NCBI GenBank assembly: GCA_023150895.1
Contig: JAKLJY010000050.1
Span: 1-56,095 of the forward strand
DNA from: Myxococcota bacterium
Lineage (GTDB): Bacteria > Myxococcota_A > Bradymonadia > UBA7976 > UBA1532
DNA: 56,095 nt
Direction: 5' to 3'
The translations under genes were made by a program, and so were the position numbers. Below the pieces are notes generated by a model. That model was not told where the DNA came from and did no database searches. It was given only the letters and a program-made list of their open reading frames with translations. Positions 1 to 8,901 of the stretch are shown piece by piece; the first letter of the stretch is position 1, and each line of letters starts with the position of its first letter.

Positions 1-234
1 ACCGCCCGAGCCGCCACCCGAGCCCCCGGCACCGCCCGAGCCGCCAGCGCCGCCCGAGCCGCCGCCCGGCCCTGCGTCGGCGTCGGGTCCGGCGTCGGGG
101 CCGGGTCCGGCGTTGCCGCCGGTGGGCGCCGTCGAACCGCCGGCCGGACCGGTGTCCGCCGCGTCTTCGTCGGCGGGCTGACAGGCCGCGGCGAAAACCG
201 CCAACAACAACCGCGTCGCGTTTCGGGTGTTCAT
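1..234 (-). CDS. Gly-rich lipoprotein, N-terminal part (runs off left edge)
   Basis: Only the first 78 codons are inside the window. The start ATG (232-234, read on the minus strand) has a good ribosome site (GGAAGG) about ten bases upstream. The protein begins MNTRNATRLLLAVFAAACQ, a short basic n-region, a hydrophobic core and a lipobox ending AAC at Cys18, so it should be exported and lipid-anchored. After the Cys come Asp/Pro/Gly-rich spacer and then (GGSGGA)-type repeats that continue to the edge. The same spacer style is seen in the ferritin-like lipoprotein at 9.8-11.3 kb. The functional domain lies outside the window, so no role can be given. Only 17 bases separate it from the divergent acetyltransferase gene. 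Confidence 0.75.
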   Translation of the reverse strand, partial: MNTRNATRLLLAVFAAACQPADEDAADTGPAGGSTAPTGGNAGPGPDAGPDADAGPGGGSGGAGGSGGAGGSGGGSGG

Positions 235-251
235 GCGGTTAGGTTCCTTCC

Positions 252-719
252 ATGGCACATACGCTGCGACCCGCGACCGAGGCCGACGAGCCGCTGCTGC
301 GCGCGCTGTTCGAAGAGGCCCGCGCCAAAGAGTTCGCCCACCTGCCGGCCGAGCTGCGGGCACAGCTCGTCGCGATGCAGTGGCGGGCGCGTGCGGCGGA
401 TTGGCGGGCGCGATTCCCGTCCGCGGAGGACGCGATCGTCGAGGTGGACGGGCACGCCGTCGGGCGCCTGCTCGTGCAGCGCGACACGGCCGGAACGCGG
501 CTGATCGACGTCGCCCTGCTGCCCCAGGCGCGCGGCGCCGGACTGGGGGCGGCGCTCGTCGGGGGATTGTGTGCGGAAGGCCGACCCGTGTCGCTGACCG
601 TCCATGCCGACAACCCCGCCCGGCGCCTGTACGCGCGCACAGGCTTCGTGCTCGAGAGCGAGGCGCCGCCGTACCTGCACCTGCGGTTCGTGCCCGGCGG
701 ACGTCACGCGAGCACCTGA
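252..719 (+). CDS. GNAT-family N-acetyltransferase
   Basis: This 155-residue protein has the single GNAT fold. The acetyl-CoA pyrophosphate loop is visible as LLPQARGAGLGAALV around residues 88-102 (the R/Q-x-x-G-x-G/A motif), followed by a beta-strand and NPARRLYARTGFV, the usual C-terminal 'A-x-x-x-Y-x-x-x-G-F' segment. It should transfer acetyl from acetyl-CoA to an amine in the cytoplasm; the substrate cannot be read from sequence. The gene is transcribed divergently from the lipoprotein with only 17 bases between the start codons, so its promoter must lie within the neighbouring coding sequence. Its 3' end overlaps the convergent NHL gene by 16 bases. Confidence 0.85.
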   Translation: MAHTLRPATEADEPLLRALFEEARAKEFAHLPAELRAQLVAMQWRARAADWRARFPSAEDAIVEVDGHAVGRLLVQRDTAGTRLIDVALLPQARGAGLGAALVGGLCAEGRPVSLTVHADNPARRLYARTGFVLESEAPPYLHLRFVPGGRHAST

Positions 720-1492
720 ACGCGCAGCGCGCCGTCGAGACCGACGGTGAGCCCGGCGACGCGCCCCGGGGCCTCGAGCACACGGCGCGCCGCGGCGGCC
801 GGGTCGACGACGTGGATTTGGCGGGCGGTGGCCACGGCCAAGGCGCCGGAGGGCAGCGCGGCGACGGCGACGGGGTCGTCCTCGAGGGCCACCCGCCGGA
901 CCGCCCCCGCCTCGACGAGCGTCACGCGGCGGGCCGAGGGCTCGGCGACCGCCACGACGCCGCCGGCGAGCACGGCGACGTCCGCCGGGGCCTCGAGCGC
1001 GGCGTCGAGGAAGCCCGCGGGCGCGCCGTCCGGCGTGAAGATCGAGACACGGTGCCCGAGGCGCTCGGCGACGTAGACGAAGCCCGCGGCGTCGACGGCC
1101 AGGCCGCGCGGCACGCGAAGGCCACCGCGGGTGCCCACGAGGCGGCCGTCCGCGTCGAAACGCAGGAGCTCGTCGTTGCCACCGTTGGCCACCCAGATGT
1201 CGCCGCCGGGGCCGACCGCCACCGCGCGGGGCCGGTTCAGGGCCCCCGAGGCCGCGCCGGACCGCGCATACAGCCAGTCGTGCGGGCTCTCGACCCGGGA
1301 GAGACGGTTCGCAAAGGGTTCGAGCCGCACGCGGCCGCCCGCCGGGTGGTCGACCAGGAGGGCGTCACCGGCGACGGCGACGAGGCCCGGTGCGGTCGGG
1401 TTCACGCCCACCCGCAGCGACGCGGCCACGGGCAAGAGCGCGGCCCCGATGAGGAAACGGCGACGGGTGTCGGTGTGCAACGGTGACCTCAT
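704..1492 (-). CDS. Tat-exported NHL-repeat beta-propeller protein
   Basis: This 262-residue protein starts MRSPLHTDTRRRFLIGAALL, a twin-arginine-like signal (RRRFLIG) followed by a hydrophobic stretch, so periplasmic or surface export is likely. The body carries NHL-type blades such as NRPRAVAVGPGGDIWVANGG and VPRGLAVDAAGFVYVAERLG (the G-L-A-V-D-x-x-G-x-V-Y-V-A pattern), predicting a small beta-propeller used for binding rather than catalysis. The ATG at 1490-1492 overlaps the stop of the upstream collar gene as ATGA, so the two are translationally coupled. A longer upstream reading frame exists but is only a shadow of the collar gene. Linkage to three collar proteins suggests a shared surface or structural role. 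Confidence 0.8.
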   Translation of the reverse strand: MRSPLHTDTRRRFLIGAALLPVAASLRVGVNPTAPGLVAVAGDALLVDHPAGGRVRLEPFANRLSRVESPHDWLYARSGAASGALNRPRAVAVGPGGDIWVANGGNDELLRFDADGRLVGTRGGLRVPRGLAVDAAGFVYVAERLGHRVSIFTPDGAPAGFLDAALEAPADVAVLAGGVVAVAEPSARRVTLVEAGAVRRVALEDDPVAVAALPSGALAVATARQIHVVDPAAAARRVLEAPGRVAGLTVGLDGALRVQVLA

Positions 1493-2001
1493 CCGCGACT
1501 CGGGTAGATGCCCTGCAGGGCGATGATGAAGCTGACGACGAGCGCCGGTGGCATGTTGGCGACGGGCTCTCCGGCACCAGCGGGCGTCGTCGTGACCGCC
1601 GTGGCGACCGGCGCGCCCTCGGCGAAGGTCTCCTCGCGCGTGCGGGCCGGGTGACGGCCGGGCCCCGGGGCGTTCTCCGTCGCGTCGGCCGTCGTCGCGG
1701 GCAACGTGTGGTTGTGGGGCGGCAGGTTCGCCTGCAGCAGCGTCACGGTCTCCTGCCCGCCCATTTCGCCCTGCACGCGCTCCGCAAGCCCCGGGCCGGC
1801 ACCGGCGCCGATGGGAAAGCGCCCCCCGAGATTCGGCAAGGCGAAGTCGACCTGCCCGTCGCCGCCGTACATCGTGCCGAGGAGGCTGAAGAGGGCCACA
1901 TTCTGCGCGATGGGCACGCGTCGCCCATCGCAGAAGGCCCAACCGCGCGGGGCGAAGTTGCCCGCGAAGAGCCGGATTTCACCGATGAAGGGTTCGGACA
2001 C
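1489..2001 (-). CDS. Phage tail collar-domain protein (MdpB-type), copy 3
   Basis: This 170-residue protein is the last of three tandem paralogues. It opens with the family signature EIRLFAGNFAPRGWAFCDG, then YGGDGQVDFALPNLGGRFPIG, the tail-collar motif in which Y-G-G-D-G and L-P-D/N-L-x-G-R are conserved. A His pair (LPPHNHTLP, about residues 91-99) and the C-terminal FIIALQGIYPSRG complete the pattern. The family was named for tail-fibre collar domains and microcystin-dependent proteins; in bacteria these genes typically lie in small chromosomal clusters without a prophage, and their biochemical role is unclear. Cys at W-A-F-C-D-G is shared by all three copies. It is coupled by a 4-base overlap to the NHL-repeat gene. 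Confidence 0.88.
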   Translation of the reverse strand: MSEPFIGEIRLFAGNFAPRGWAFCDGRRVPIAQNVALFSLLGTMYGGDGQVDFALPNLGGRFPIGAGAGPGLAERVQGEMGGQETVTLLQANLPPHNHTLPATTADATENAPGPGRHPARTREETFAEGAPVATAVTTTPAGAGEPVANMPPALVVSFIIALQGIYPSRG

Positions 2002-2049
2002 GGGGCCTCTCCGTTCTGGGCCGTTCTGGTCAGGTCGGGTCTGTTCGGC

Positions 2050-2562
2050 TCAGTTCTGCGCAGGGAAAATGCCCTGGACGGCGATGATGAACCGGACGGT
2101 CGTGAAGGGCGGCATGTTGTCGTGGGGCACGGACTGCCCGACGGTCTCGATGGCGTCGGCCCGCAGCGTGCCCTCGGCCTGGGCCGCGTAGACGGGCTCG
2201 GCAGCCACCCCGAGGACGCCGCCGGCGGGCGTGACGTGGTCCGCCGGCGCCGCCGAGACCTGCACGGCGTGGGTATGCGGGGGCAGGTGCTGCGGGAGGA
2301 GGGTGACGGTCTCCGCGCCGCGCTGCTCGCCGAGGGTGACTCGGGAGAGGCCGGGTCCGGCGCCCTGGTGGACGGGCGCGCGGCCGCGCAGATCCGGCAC
2401 CGCAAAGGTCTGAACGCCGTCGCCACCGTAGGTCGTGCCGACGATCGCGAAGAGCGCATCGTACGCCCCGATCGGCAACAGACGCCCGTCGCACTCCACC
2501 CACCCGACCGGCGCGAAGTTGCCGGCGAACATGCGAATCTCACCGAGGTACGGATCGGCCAT
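2050..2562 (-). CDS. Phage tail collar-domain protein (MdpB-type), copy 2
   Basis: This 170-residue paralogue has the same motif order: EIRMFAGNFAPVGWVECDG at the N-terminus, YGGDGVQTFAVPDLRGRAPVH as the collar box, LPPHTHAVQ as the His pair and FIIAVQGIFPAQN at the C-terminus. The middle region (residues about 105-140) is alanine-rich and unlike the other copies. One base separates its start from the stop of the upstream copy, while 48 bases separate it from the downstream copy, so all three are probably one transcript. Divergence between the copies is high enough that this is an old duplication rather than a recent one. Confidence 0.88.
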   Translation of the reverse strand: MADPYLGEIRMFAGNFAPVGWVECDGRLLPIGAYDALFAIVGTTYGGDGVQTFAVPDLRGRAPVHQGAGPGLSRVTLGEQRGAETVTLLPQHLPPHTHAVQVSAAPADHVTPAGGVLGVAAEPVYAAQAEGTLRADAIETVGQSVPHDNMPPFTTVRFIIAVQGIFPAQN

Positions 2563-2563
2563 C

Positions 2564-3061
2564 TCACTCTCGCGCCGGGAAGATGCCCCGCAGGGCGATG
2601 ATGAACGTCAGGGCCAGTTGCGGCGGCAGGTTCTCGTGCGGCAGGCCCTGACCCGCAGGCAAGAGCGCGGGCCCGGCCACCGGTGCCGCGCCGCCCGAGA
2701 CCGCCACGTCCACTGCGGCGTCGGCGAGCAAGCGCCCGGTCGGCGTCCGCTCCAGGGCCACCGCCCGCGTCGCGTTCACGGCGTGCACGTGCGCCGGCAT
2801 CTGATTCTGCAGAAGCGTCAGCGACTCGACGCCGAACGCCTCTCCGATTCGATGCGCCGCGTCGGCGTGCATGGGTGCGCGGCCCCGCAAGTCCGGCAAG
2901 CCGAAATCGACGCGACCGTCGCCCCCGTAGGTCGTTCCCAGGAGGGCGAACAACGCCTGATTCTGTGCGATCGGCAGACGCTGTCCGTCACACAGGGCCC
3001 ACCCGCGGGGCGCAAACGAACCGGCGAAGAGCCGGATCTCACCGATGAAGGGCTCGGCCAT
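2564..3061 (-). CDS. Phage tail collar-domain protein (MdpB-type), copy 1
   Basis: This 165-residue protein is the first gene of the collar trio. Visible motifs are EIRLFAGSFAPRGWALCDG, YGGDGRVDFGLPDLRGRAPMH, MPAHVHAVN and FIIALRGIFPARE. The collar box is closest to copy 3. The ATG at 3059-3061 follows a modest ribosome site (GGAGAGG). The 99-base gap to the upstream ABC permease gene is the likely promoter region for the trio plus NHL gene, but no clear -35/-10 pair was found. No tail, baseplate, sheath or lysis genes are nearby, so a prophage or contractile-injection origin is not supported here. Confidence 0.88.
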   Translation of the reverse strand: MAEPFIGEIRLFAGSFAPRGWALCDGQRLPIAQNQALFALLGTTYGGDGRVDFGLPDLRGRAPMHADAAHRIGEAFGVESLTLLQNQMPAHVHAVNATRAVALERTPTGRLLADAAVDVAVSGGAAPVAGPALLPAGQGLPHENLPPQLALTFIIALRGIFPARE

Positions 3062-3160
3062 GGGGGGACTGCCTCTCCGGGGGGTCGAGGACGGACGAAC
3101 GACGTGGCATCAGGGGATGCCCGAGTGTCGGGTCTCCCGTCGGTCGATGCAACGCCTGTT

Positions 3161-3941
3161 TCACGCAGGATCGGACTGCGCCGAGGCATGCCAGCGACGC
3201 AGCACGCGGTCGCCGAGGAGGCCGACGACGCCGAAGAGCGCCACGCCGAGGGCCGTCGAGCCCAGGACCGACGCGAAAAGGAGGTCCGTCCGGAGTTGTT
3301 TGTACGCCGTCATGATCAGGATCCCGAGTCCGGGCGCGTCTTCCGCGTAGCCGGCCACCATCTCGCCCACCACCGCCCCGATGACCGCCAGCCCGGCGGC
3401 CACCCGCAGGCCGGTGAAGACGTGGGGCAAGGCCGAGGGCATCGAGAGCGTCGCGAGCGTCCGCCAGCGACCGGCGCCGTACAACCGGAAGAGGTCTCGC
3501 AAAGCCGGATCGACGGACCGCAGGCCGGTCAGCGCGTTGGCGATCACCGGGAAGACGCTGACGATGAAGGCGGCGACGGTGACCGCGCGGGGGCCGGGGC
3601 CGAACCACAACACGAGCAGGGGCGCGATGGCGACGATGGGCACCGTCTGCAGTACCACCGTGTACGGGTAGAGCGCCCGCGCCAGCCCGCGCGAGGCGGA
3701 CAGGACGACCGCGCCGAAAGTCCCGAAGAGCGCGCTCAGGGCGAACCCGGCCAACGCGGCGAAGCCGGTAGTACGCGTGCCGCGCAGGAGCACGTCACCC
3801 TGGTCCACCACCGTCGCGGCGATGACCGAGGGCGGCGGGAGCAGGTAGAGCGGGACGGAGAGCGCGCGGACGAGCCCCTCCCAGGCGAGGAGCACGAGGA
3901 CCGCCGCCAGGAGCGGGGGCGCGATGCGCGCGGCCAGGCGC

Positions 3942-3949
<8 letters not shown>
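3161..3949 (-). CDS. ABC transporter permease (SsuC/TauC-type)
   Basis: This 262-residue membrane protein has six predicted hydrophobic segments and the BPD_transp_1 layout of nitrate/sulfonate/taurine-type importers. It opens with a first helix near residues 10-28, a periplasmic PPPSVI segment, and later the EAA-type loop VDPALRDLFRLYGAGRWRTL (about 150-169), which docks on the ATPase. The last helices lie near 215-250. The ATG at 3947-3949 overlaps the end of the ATPase gene by 8 bases, so the two are translated together. No substrate-binding protein is present in the window, so the substrate is unknown; linkage to a PLP aminotransferase suggests an amino compound or cofactor precursor, but this is only inference. 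Confidence 0.9.
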
Positions 3950-4705
<756 letters not shown>

Positions 4706-4709
<4 letters not shown>

Positions 4710-6055
4710 ATGCGACCCGCCGCCGCGTCCTCGCAGGTGCGGATGAAGAGGTCCGCGGCCACGTCGGCCTGCTCGCGGGTGATCACCAGCGGGGGCGAGA
4801 CGCGGATCGACTTGCGGCCGCACTCGAGGACCAGGAGCCCGCGCTCGTAGCAGGCATGGGCCACCTTCGTCGCGAGCGCGTGGGTCGCGAACTCGACCCC
4901 GATCATGAGGCCGAGACCCCGGATCTCGAGCACGCCCTTCTCCGGGTTCAGGCCGGCCTGCAGCTTCGCCTTGAGGTGCGCCCCCACGGTGGCCGAGTTC
5001 TCGATGAGCCCGCCCTCGAGCAGGTCGAGCGTGGCGAGCGCGGCGGCGATGCACACGGGGTTGCCCCCCGTCGTCGAGCCGTGCGAGCCGGCCCCCCACG
5101 ACATGAACTTCTTGCGCGCCATCATCGCCCCGAGGGGCATGCCCGACGCGATGCCCTTGGCGAGCACGATGAGGTCGGGCACGACGCCGAAGTGCTCCGC
5201 GGCGAACATCTTGCCGGTGCGGCCCATGCCGGACTGCACCTCGTCGTAGACGAGCAGGATGCCGTGCTGGTCGCAGATCTCGCGCAGCTTCACCAGGAAC
5301 TCGCGCGGCGGCACGACGTACCCGCCCTCCCCCTGCACGGGCTCGAGGACGATGGCCGCGACCTCTTCGGGCGGGAGCGTGTGGTGGAAGAGGTTGCGCT
5401 CGATGCCCTCGGTCACGCAGGCGACGCCACAGCTCGGGAAACTGCGCCCGATGGGGCACTCCGAGCAGTGGGCGTAGTCGACGTGGTGCACGCCCGGCAG
5501 GAGCGGGCCAAAGCCCTTCTTGTACTTGGGCTTGCTCGCCGTCAGCGTCACGGAGCCCAGGCTGCGGCCATGGAACGCGCCCCGGAACGCGATGATGTTC
5601 TGCCGCTTGGTGTGGTAGCGGGCGAGCTTGATGGCCGCCTCGACGCCCTCGGTGCCCGAGTTCGTCAGGAAGACCTGCCAGTCGTCCGTGCCCCCCGGGG
5701 CGAGGCGGGAGAGCCGATTGCACAGCTCGGCGTACCCCGGGTAGTGGAAGTCCGTCCCGCAGATGTGGATGAGCGTCTGCGCCTGCTGCGCGATGGCCGC
5801 CGCGACCGAGGGGTGGCAGTGCCCGGTGGACGTCGTCGCCACGCCGGCCTGGCAGTCGAGTAGCACGTTGCCGTCGGCGTCTTCGACCATGCACCCGGCG
5901 GCGCGCTTCACCCACAGCGGGTAGCAGTGAATGAGCGACGGCGACTGGTGGCCGAGGCCGGCGGCGATGCGCTCCGAGGCGATGGGGCCGGGCAGCGGCG
6001 TCTTCAGGGTGATGGGCGCGGAGGCGAGGCTTTCGAAGTCGAACGAAGCGGACAT
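4706..6055 (-). CDS. Class-III PLP-dependent aminotransferase (GABA/broad-substrate type)
   Basis: This 449-residue fold-type I PLP enzyme should move an amino group between an omega-amino donor and a keto acid in the cytoplasm. Visible are the cofactor phosphate site NSGTEGVEAAIKLAR (about residues 131-145), the segment GAFHGRSLGSVTLTASK, the Asp of LLVYDEVQSGMGRTGK, and the Schiff-base Lys in VLAKGIASGMPLGA. An insertion with clustered Cys (HCSECPIGRSFPSCGVAC) resembles the archaeal GabT/amino-acid racemase subgroup, so a racemase activity is an alternative. The ATG at 6053-6055 is preceded by GGAG. It precedes, and slightly overlaps, the ABC ATPase gene, suggesting uptake and processing of one substrate. 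Confidence 0.88.
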
Positions 6056-6086
6056 GGCGGGAGGCTCCAGGGAAACGGGGGGCGAC

Positions 6087-6092
6087 AGTATA
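6087..6092 (-). promoter_or_regulatory. Probable -10 box (TATACT) for the aminotransferase-ABC operon
   Basis: On the minus strand the sequence GCTATACTG lies 32 bases before the aminotransferase ATG, inside the 98-base gap after the P-loop gene. It matches the housekeeping -10 consensus at five of six positions and stands out from the GC-rich surroundings. No convincing -35 box lies 16-18 bases upstream, so an activator may be needed. Confidence 0.45.
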
Positions 6093-6153
6093 GCAGAGGA
6101 GCGGGCCGTTTGCTCGCTCGGGCCGCCCCCGGAACGCCCGGGACGGCCCGGGT

Positions 6154-7128
6154 TCAGCCGCGCCGGGCGGCGATGCGGTCGAGCGCGCCCTTCAGGCCGT
6201 CGTGCACGGCGGCGACGTCGGCGGGCGCCCAGTCGGCCTTCTCGGCGCGCAGGAACGAGGTCTTGTCCACCCGGTTGTCGAAACGCCCGACGGGCAGGTG
6301 GAACGTGCGGCCCGCGGCCGTCACCGTCACCGTGCCCGGCTGCCCGCTCGTCGCCTCGAGATGGTCCATGTCGTCGCAGCCGTAGTCGCCGAGCATGACC
6401 GCGATGGGCACGCCGTGGTGCAGAATCGACCCCGGATCGTTGGGATCCGTGCGGGCGAAGTTCTTGCGCCGCGACTCCTCGGGCGTGACCCAGACGTACA
6501 GAATCGACGCCTTCTCCAGGATCGCCGGGCTGAGCTGCGAGAGCGAGTACTGGTAGCCGAACGGCGCCGCGAGCGGGAACGACGAGCCCTCGGCGCCGCC
6601 GCGGGCGAACTCGATGACGAGCGTCTTGCCCTCGAGCGACTGGGGGTAGCTCGCGTGCTTTTCGTCGAGCAGCTCGCGGGCCTCGCGCTCGAGCTTCACC
6701 GCCAACGTGCCGCGCAGCTCGCCCGGGAGCGTCGCGAGACGGCGGGGCGCGCCGACCGCCACCGAGGCCGCGTCGAGCCGGGTGAACAGGAGCTCGGCCG
6801 CCGACGCGGGGGTGAGCACCTTGCGCCCGAGCAAATCGGCGTAGTCCTCGTTGACGAGGGCGATGAGCGTGCCCCAATCGAGGGGGTTCTGGAACGGACG
6901 GTCGGGCGCCTGGAAATACACGCGCTGCGACCCGAGCTCGGCGAGCTCGTCGTCGATGCGCCGCATCAGGTGGACGTAGGGGAAGTCGTCGAGCTGCACC
7001 GTCTCGCCCATGTGGAAGTCGCGGCGGCAGACCTCGGGCGGGAGCGACTTGAGATAGCGGCGGACCTCGGACTTGCCCGAGGCGGGCAGCGCGAGCAGGA
7101 GGACGATGTCGAGGGTCTTCTCGGCCAT
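6154..7128 (-). CDS. Conserved P-loop protein of unknown function
   Basis: This 324-residue protein begins MAEKTLDIVLLLALPASGKSEVRRYL, a hydrophobic strand followed by a phosphate-binding loop. The loop is A-L-P-A-S-G-K-S, so the first Gly of the classic G-x-x-x-x-G-K-S/T is replaced by Ala, as in some kinase-like P-loop proteins. Later strands include KTLVIEFARGG (about 169-179) and KASILYVWVTPEESRRKNFARTDP, where an Arg-rich lid-like segment follows a strand. The C-terminus is charged. I do not recognise a named family; a nucleotide or small-molecule kinase fold is my best guess. The ATG follows a GGAGAG ribosome site. It is upstream of, and co-directional with, the aminotransferase, separated by 98 bases. 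Confidence 0.7.
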   Translation of the reverse strand: MAEKTLDIVLLLALPASGKSEVRRYLKSLPPEVCRRDFHMGETVQLDDFPYVHLMRRIDDELAELGSQRVYFQAPDRPFQNPLDWGTLIALVNEDYADLLGRKVLTPASAAELLFTRLDAASVAVGAPRRLATLPGELRGTLAVKLEREARELLDEKHASYPQSLEGKTLVIEFARGGAEGSSFPLAAPFGYQYSLSQLSPAILEKASILYVWVTPEESRRKNFARTDPNDPGSILHHGVPIAVMLGDYGCDDMDHLEATSGQPGTVTVTAAGRTFHLPVGRFDNRVDKTSFLRAEKADWAPADVAAVHDGLKGALDRIAARRG

Positions 7129-7295
7129 GGGGGGCTCTCCGTCGTGGCGGGGCGCGGCGAGCAGAGCGCCGCGGCGGGGTGCCCCTTGCTACCCGGTCCC
7201 AGCGCCCGCGGCAAGGGGGGCCTTGGCGGGGGTCAAGCGGGGGAGGCATGGCCGACCCGTCGGTGGCCTGTTAGAATGCGGGCGAGGAGAACGCC

Positions 7296-8048
7296 ATGGC
7301 CAAGAGCCAGTTCGAGATCGAGAGCGGCTACCCCGATCCGCCGGGGGAGGACGAGCTGCCCTTCGACGACGGAGAGCCGTTGGAAACGCAAGAGCACCGA
7401 TTGCAGATGAGCCTGCTGATCGAGGTCCTCGACCTGCACTGGCGGTCGCGCGACGACGTCTACGTCAACGGGAACATGTTCATTCACTACTCGGAGCTCG
7501 ACTCCGGGCAGAAGAAGTTCCGCGGGCCCGACGTCTTCGCCGTCGTCGGCGGGGTCAGCAAGCGCATCCGGAAGTCCTGGGTCGTCTGGAAAGAAGGCGG
7601 CCGCCTGCCCGACTTCATCGTCGAACTCACGTCGGAGTCGACCGCCGAGGTCGACCGCGTCGAAAAGATGCGCCTCTATCGGTACGTCTGGCGGACGCCC
7701 GAGTACGTCATCTTCGACCCCCTCTCCGGCGAGCTCGCGGTCTTTCGCTCGGGCCCCGGCGCAGAGCCCTATGAACCGGTGCCGGCGGATGCGAACGGGC
7801 GCTTCCCCTGTCTCGAGCCGGGCCTCAGCCTCGGCCTGTGGGCCGGCGAGTTCCAGACCGCCACGCACCGCTGGCTGCGTCTCTTCGGACCCGACGGCCG
7901 CGTGCTCCCCACGTACGCCGAGGCCGAGCGTGCGCGGGCCGAGGCCGAGCGTGCGCGGGCCGAGGCCGAGCGTGCGCGGGCCGAGGCGGCCGAGGCCCGA
8001 CTGGCCGCGCTCGAAGCCGAACTGGCGGCTCTGCGTCCCGGGCCCTGA
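7296..8048 (+). CDS. Uma2-family (DUF820) putative endonuclease with coiled-coil tail
   Basis: This 250-residue protein has the Uma2/DUF820 fold related to PD-(D/E)xK nucleases. Key segments are KKFRGPDVFAVVGG (the conserved P-D), LPDFIVELTSESTAEVDRVEKMRLY (the E-x-x-S-x-S-T ... K-x-x-x-Y motif) and VWRTPEYVIFDP. Cellular function of this family is not established. Residues from about 207 form a charged helix in which AEAERAR is repeated three times, encoded by perfect 21-base DNA repeats; such coiled-coil tails are known in cyanobacterial Uma2 proteins. The ATG at 7296 follows GGCGAGGAG, and a TAGAAT -10-like box lies at 7272-7277. It converges on the AlkD gene 26 bases away. Confidence 0.85.
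   Translation: MAKSQFEIESGYPDPPGEDELPFDDGEPLETQEHRLQMSLLIEVLDLHWRSRDDVYVNGNMFIHYSELDSGQKKFRGPDVFAVVGGVSKRIRKSWVVWKEGGRLPDFIVELTSESTAEVDRVEKMRLYRYVWRTPEYVIFDPLSGELAVFRSGPGAEPYEPVPADANGRFPCLEPGLSLGLWAGEFQTATHRWLRLFGPDGRVLPTYAEAERARAEAERARAEAERARAEAAEARLAALEAELAALRPGP
7920..7982 (+). repeat. Three perfect tandem copies of a 21-bp unit
   Basis: The unit GAGGCCGAGCGTGCGCGGGCC plus its next copies is repeated three times without a mismatch inside the Uma2 gene and encodes EAERARA. Identity at the DNA level suggests recent expansion by slippage, so copy number may vary between strains. Confidence 0.95.
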
Positions 8049-8074
8049 CCGCGCGCATCAAGCGGGCGGGGCGC

Positions 8075-8839
8075 TCAGCACTTCACCGTCTTGCGCTTGC
8101 GGCCGACATACCCGCCGGCGACGAGCTTCTCGATGTACTCCGTCGCGACCGGGATCTTGCAGCTCGTGTCGCCGACGTCGACCGCGACCCGCCCGAGCTT
8201 CGCGGCGACCTCGCGCGCCGCCGGCAAAAGCGACGCGATGCCGCCTGCCGTGGCGATCACGAAGTTCACCAGGCCGGCCCGCGCGCGGTTCGGCGCGGCG
8301 CCCACGCGCTCGGGCACGCTGTGCAGCAGGGCCTCCCACGCGACCAGATCGAGAGCGTCGTCGGGCTTCAACGCGGCGAGGCAGGAGAGGGTGTGCCAGC
8401 CGGCCGTCTGGACCATCTCGCGGCCCCCGGGGTCGTCAATCCACGCGCGACCGAGATCCCAGCCATGGGCGCTCTCGGCGGCGTTCCACGGCACCGTGTA
8501 CTCGGCGATCATCGACCAGTCGGCGGCCTCGACCCAGCGCTGCAGCGTCTCCCGGTCGAGGCGCCGCGGATCGGCCACCAGCCCGGCCAGGTAACGCGCA
8601 TCGGAGTTGCCGGTGTCGTAGAGCGCGAGCGCCAGGGCCGGGTTCGTCTTCAGGTCCTTGTTGGCTTTGATGAGGGCCTTCAGGTCCGCCACCTTGACGC
8701 CGAACTGCGGGCCCGTGCAGCCGTGGCGGGCGAACGTGCGGCGGGTCTGTTCGGTGCCGAGCGCTTCGAGGCCGGCCATGATCTCGGCGACGCGGGCGGT
8801 CAGTGCGGGGTCGGACGTGGACAAAGCGGCTTCTCTCAT
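8075..8839 (-). CDS. DNA alkylation repair protein (AlkD/HEAT-repeat family)
   Basis: This 254-residue all-helical protein matches the AlkD-like DNA-glycosylase group, which flips out alkylated purines using HEAT-like repeats. Recognisable segments are GVKVADLKALIKANK, ALYDTGNSDARYLAGLV, VDDRR-type helix PRRLDRETLQRWVEAADWSM and ARAWIDDPGGREMVQTAGWHTLSCL. A basic tail (VGRKRKTVKC) could contact DNA. The ATG at 8837-8839 was chosen because upstream in-frame codons belong to the shadow of the divergent MscS gene. It faces mscS across an 88-base region that holds a perfect palindrome. Function is well supported as a family, but the exact lesion repaired is unknown. Confidence 0.82.
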   Translation of the reverse strand: MREAALSTSDPALTARVAEIMAGLEALGTEQTRRTFARHGCTGPQFGVKVADLKALIKANKDLKTNPALALALYDTGNSDARYLAGLVADPRRLDRETLQRWVEAADWSMIAEYTVPWNAAESAHGWDLGRAWIDDPGGREMVQTAGWHTLSCLAALKPDDALDLVAWEALLHSVPERVGAAPNRARAGLVNFVIATAGGIASLLPAAREVAAKLGRVAVDVGDTSCKIPVATEYIEKLVAGGYVGRKRKTVKC

Positions 8840-8889
8840 GACGATGACGTGACGTTCGTGTGACAAACCCGCACCGCGGGCGCGTCGAT

Positions 8890-8901
8890 TTCCGATCGGA
8901 A
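8890..8901. promoter_or_regulatory. 12-bp perfect palindrome between the AlkD and MscS genes
   Basis: TTCCGATCGGAA is a perfect dyad in the 88-base divergent region, with a partial further match (GC/GC) on the flanks. It sits 26 bases before the MscS start, near a TATGCT -10-like box, so it could be an operator. No regulator gene is adjacent. Confidence 0.35.

Noticed and set aside
704..3061. Collar proteins as part of a prophage or contractile injection system
   Set aside because: No sheath, baseplate, tube, terminase, capsid or lysis gene is present; these families commonly stand alone.
7920..7982. Tandem 21-base units considered as a CRISPR or regulatory array
   Set aside because: No spacers, perfect frame, and they code for AEAERAR in a coiled-coil tail.
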